Source: an uncultured Collinsella sp.
Lineage (GTDB): Bacteria; Actinomycetota; Coriobacteriia; Coriobacteriales; Coriobacteriaceae
Length of the DNA: 5,157 bases
Assembly: GCA_900555955.1 (NCBI GenBank)
Contig: USNA01000092.1
Location: forward strand, 1-5,157
Reading direction: 5' to 3'
Within the stretch, counting starts at the first letter, position 1. Each line of letters starts with the position of its first letter. The notes below the pieces were generated by a model, which had not been told where the DNA came from, did no database searches, and worked only from the letters and a program-made list of their open reading frames with translations. Position numbers and translations under genes: made by a program. Below are positions 4,386-5,157 of this stretch, piece after piece.

Positions 4386-5157
4386 ATGGCAGATTCCAAG
4401 CAGGCTCCACTCGACTCTGCGGCAGCCGCAAAGGCAGCGTTCGCTTCGGTCCAGGGCAAGCCGTTCCCTAACGACATCTTTACGGCACCCGAGCTTCGTT
4501 GGGCTGTGATCGGATGCGGCGTTATCGCCAACCAGATGGCCCAGTCTCTCGCTCTTGCCGGTCGCAAGCTTGCGGGCGTCGCTAACCGCACGCTGTCAAA
4601 GGCTCAAGCTTTTGCCGAGCAGTATGGCATCGAGAAGGTCTATGAAACGGTCGAGGACCTCTATGCCGATCCGAACATTGACGCAGTCTATATCACCACG
4701 CCGCACAACACTCATATCACCTATCTTCGCGCCGCTTTGGCAGCTGGCAAGCACGTGCTCTGTGAGAAGGCCATTACCCTCAATTCCGCCGAGCTCGACG
4801 AGGCGCGTGTCATTGCCGATGAGCATAACGTGGTCCTCATGGACGCCACTACGGTGCTCCACATGCCCTTGTATCAGGAGTTGCGCCGCCGCATGGATGC
4901 CGGCGAGTTTGGCCGCATGAACCTCGCTCAACTCAACTTTGGCAGCTACAAGGAGTACGGCGACCTGACCAACCGCTTCTACAACCGTAGTCTCGCCGGC
5001 GGCGCCATGCTCGACATTGGCGTCTATGCGCTTTCCGTTATGCGCCTGTTTATGGCAAGCCAGCCCGCTGAGGTCGTTTCGCTGGGCAATACCTGTGAGA
5101 CCGGTGTCGACGTTGCGGGCGGCATCGTCTGCCGTAATGCCGAGCCAAGAAGCATAA
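4386..5157 (+). CDS. Gfo/Idh/MocA-family oxidoreductase, 3' end outside the window
   Basis: NAD(P)-dependent oxidoreductase, probably acting on a sugar, inositol or related polyol; the substrate cannot be read from the sequence. 257 residues are visible of a family that usually runs 320-400. After an N-terminal extension of about 37 residues comes the Rossmann fold: WAVIGCGVIANQMA (Gly43, Gly45) at about 39-52, VANRTLSKAQAFAEQYG, DAVYITTPHNTH (99-110), then GKHVLCEKAITLN, where the family's EKP motif reads Glu127-Lys128-Ala129 with the key Lys kept. The C-terminal domain starts with FGSYKEYG and has GGAMLDIGVYALS (205-217), with Tyr where many relatives have His, as in dihydrodiol/xylose dehydrogenase-like members. 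AGGAGG 5 nt before the ATG supports this start. Codon use is GC-rich like the ribosomal genes, so it is probably native. Confidence 0.9.
   Translation, partial: MADSKQAPLDSAAAAKAAFASVQGKPFPNDIFTAPELRWAVIGCGVIANQMAQSLALAGRKLAGVANRTLSKAQAFAEQYGIEKVYETVEDLYADPNIDAVYITTPHNTHITYLRAALAAGKHVLCEKAITLNSAELDEARVIADEHNVVLMDATTVLHMPLYQELRRRMDAGEFGRMNLAQLNFGSYKEYGDLTNRFYNRSLAGGAMLDIGVYALSVMRLFMASQPAEVVSLGNTCETGVDVAGGIVCRNAEPRSI

Noticed and set aside
4216..4509. Small + strand open frame of 97 codons before and into the oxidoreductase gene
   Set aside because: It runs through the motif-rich non-coding region and overlaps the real gene in another frame; the translation is Arg/Cys-rich without family resemblance.

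Overview
The window looks like chromosomal DNA of a fairly GC-rich actinobacterium. My best guess is a Coriobacteriia gut lineage (Collinsella-like), from the G/C-ending codons, the sequences of the ribosomal proteins and the type of repeat present. That assignment rests on recalled resemblance, not on a search.

Positions 1-3068 hold the core ribosomal protein cluster, all on the + strand and in the usual bacterial order: rpsS (3' end only), rplV, rpsC, rplP, rpmC, rpsQ (the S10-operon part), then rplN and rplX (the start of the spc part). Most genes are very tightly packed, with stop/start overlaps at rpsC/rplP (TAGTG) and rplP/rpmC (TAATG). The exception is a 118-bp gap between rpsQ and rplN, which is the classical S10/spc boundary. 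It is unusually rich in possible RNA hairpins and is the best candidate for a cis-regulatory leader here.

The cluster does not continue into rplE as it normally would. rplX is followed within 30 bp by a strong intrinsic terminator (3095-3130). Its T-tract runs directly into a REP-like repeat system (3130-4201): four copies of a 31-nt repeat arranged as two pairs, one on each side of an IS200-like / REP-associated tyrosine transposase (RAYT) gene at 3336-4166. The upstream pair is a perfect 31-bp inverted repeat and the downstream pair is direct, yet both pairs have exactly 22 nt between units. One downstream copy lies inside the transposase gene and encodes its last residues. This gene is visibly richer in A/T than its neighbours.

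Positions 4202-4385 are a non-coding region with repeated TGCGT/ACGCA motifs, a 13-nt direct repeat and a 12-bp perfect palindrome. They precede an incomplete Gfo/Idh/MocA-family NAD(P)-dependent oxidoreductase (4386 to the window end) that returns to GC-rich codon use.

The ribosomal genes supply components of both subunits and are probably co-transcribed. The RAYT and its repeats probably form a self-contained module in which the enzyme acts on the repeats. The oxidoreductase has no evident functional link to either. No wholly new system is evident; the features most worth following are the RAYT/repeat geometry, the repeat-encoded C-terminus, the structured rpsQ-rplN gap and the break in the spc operon.
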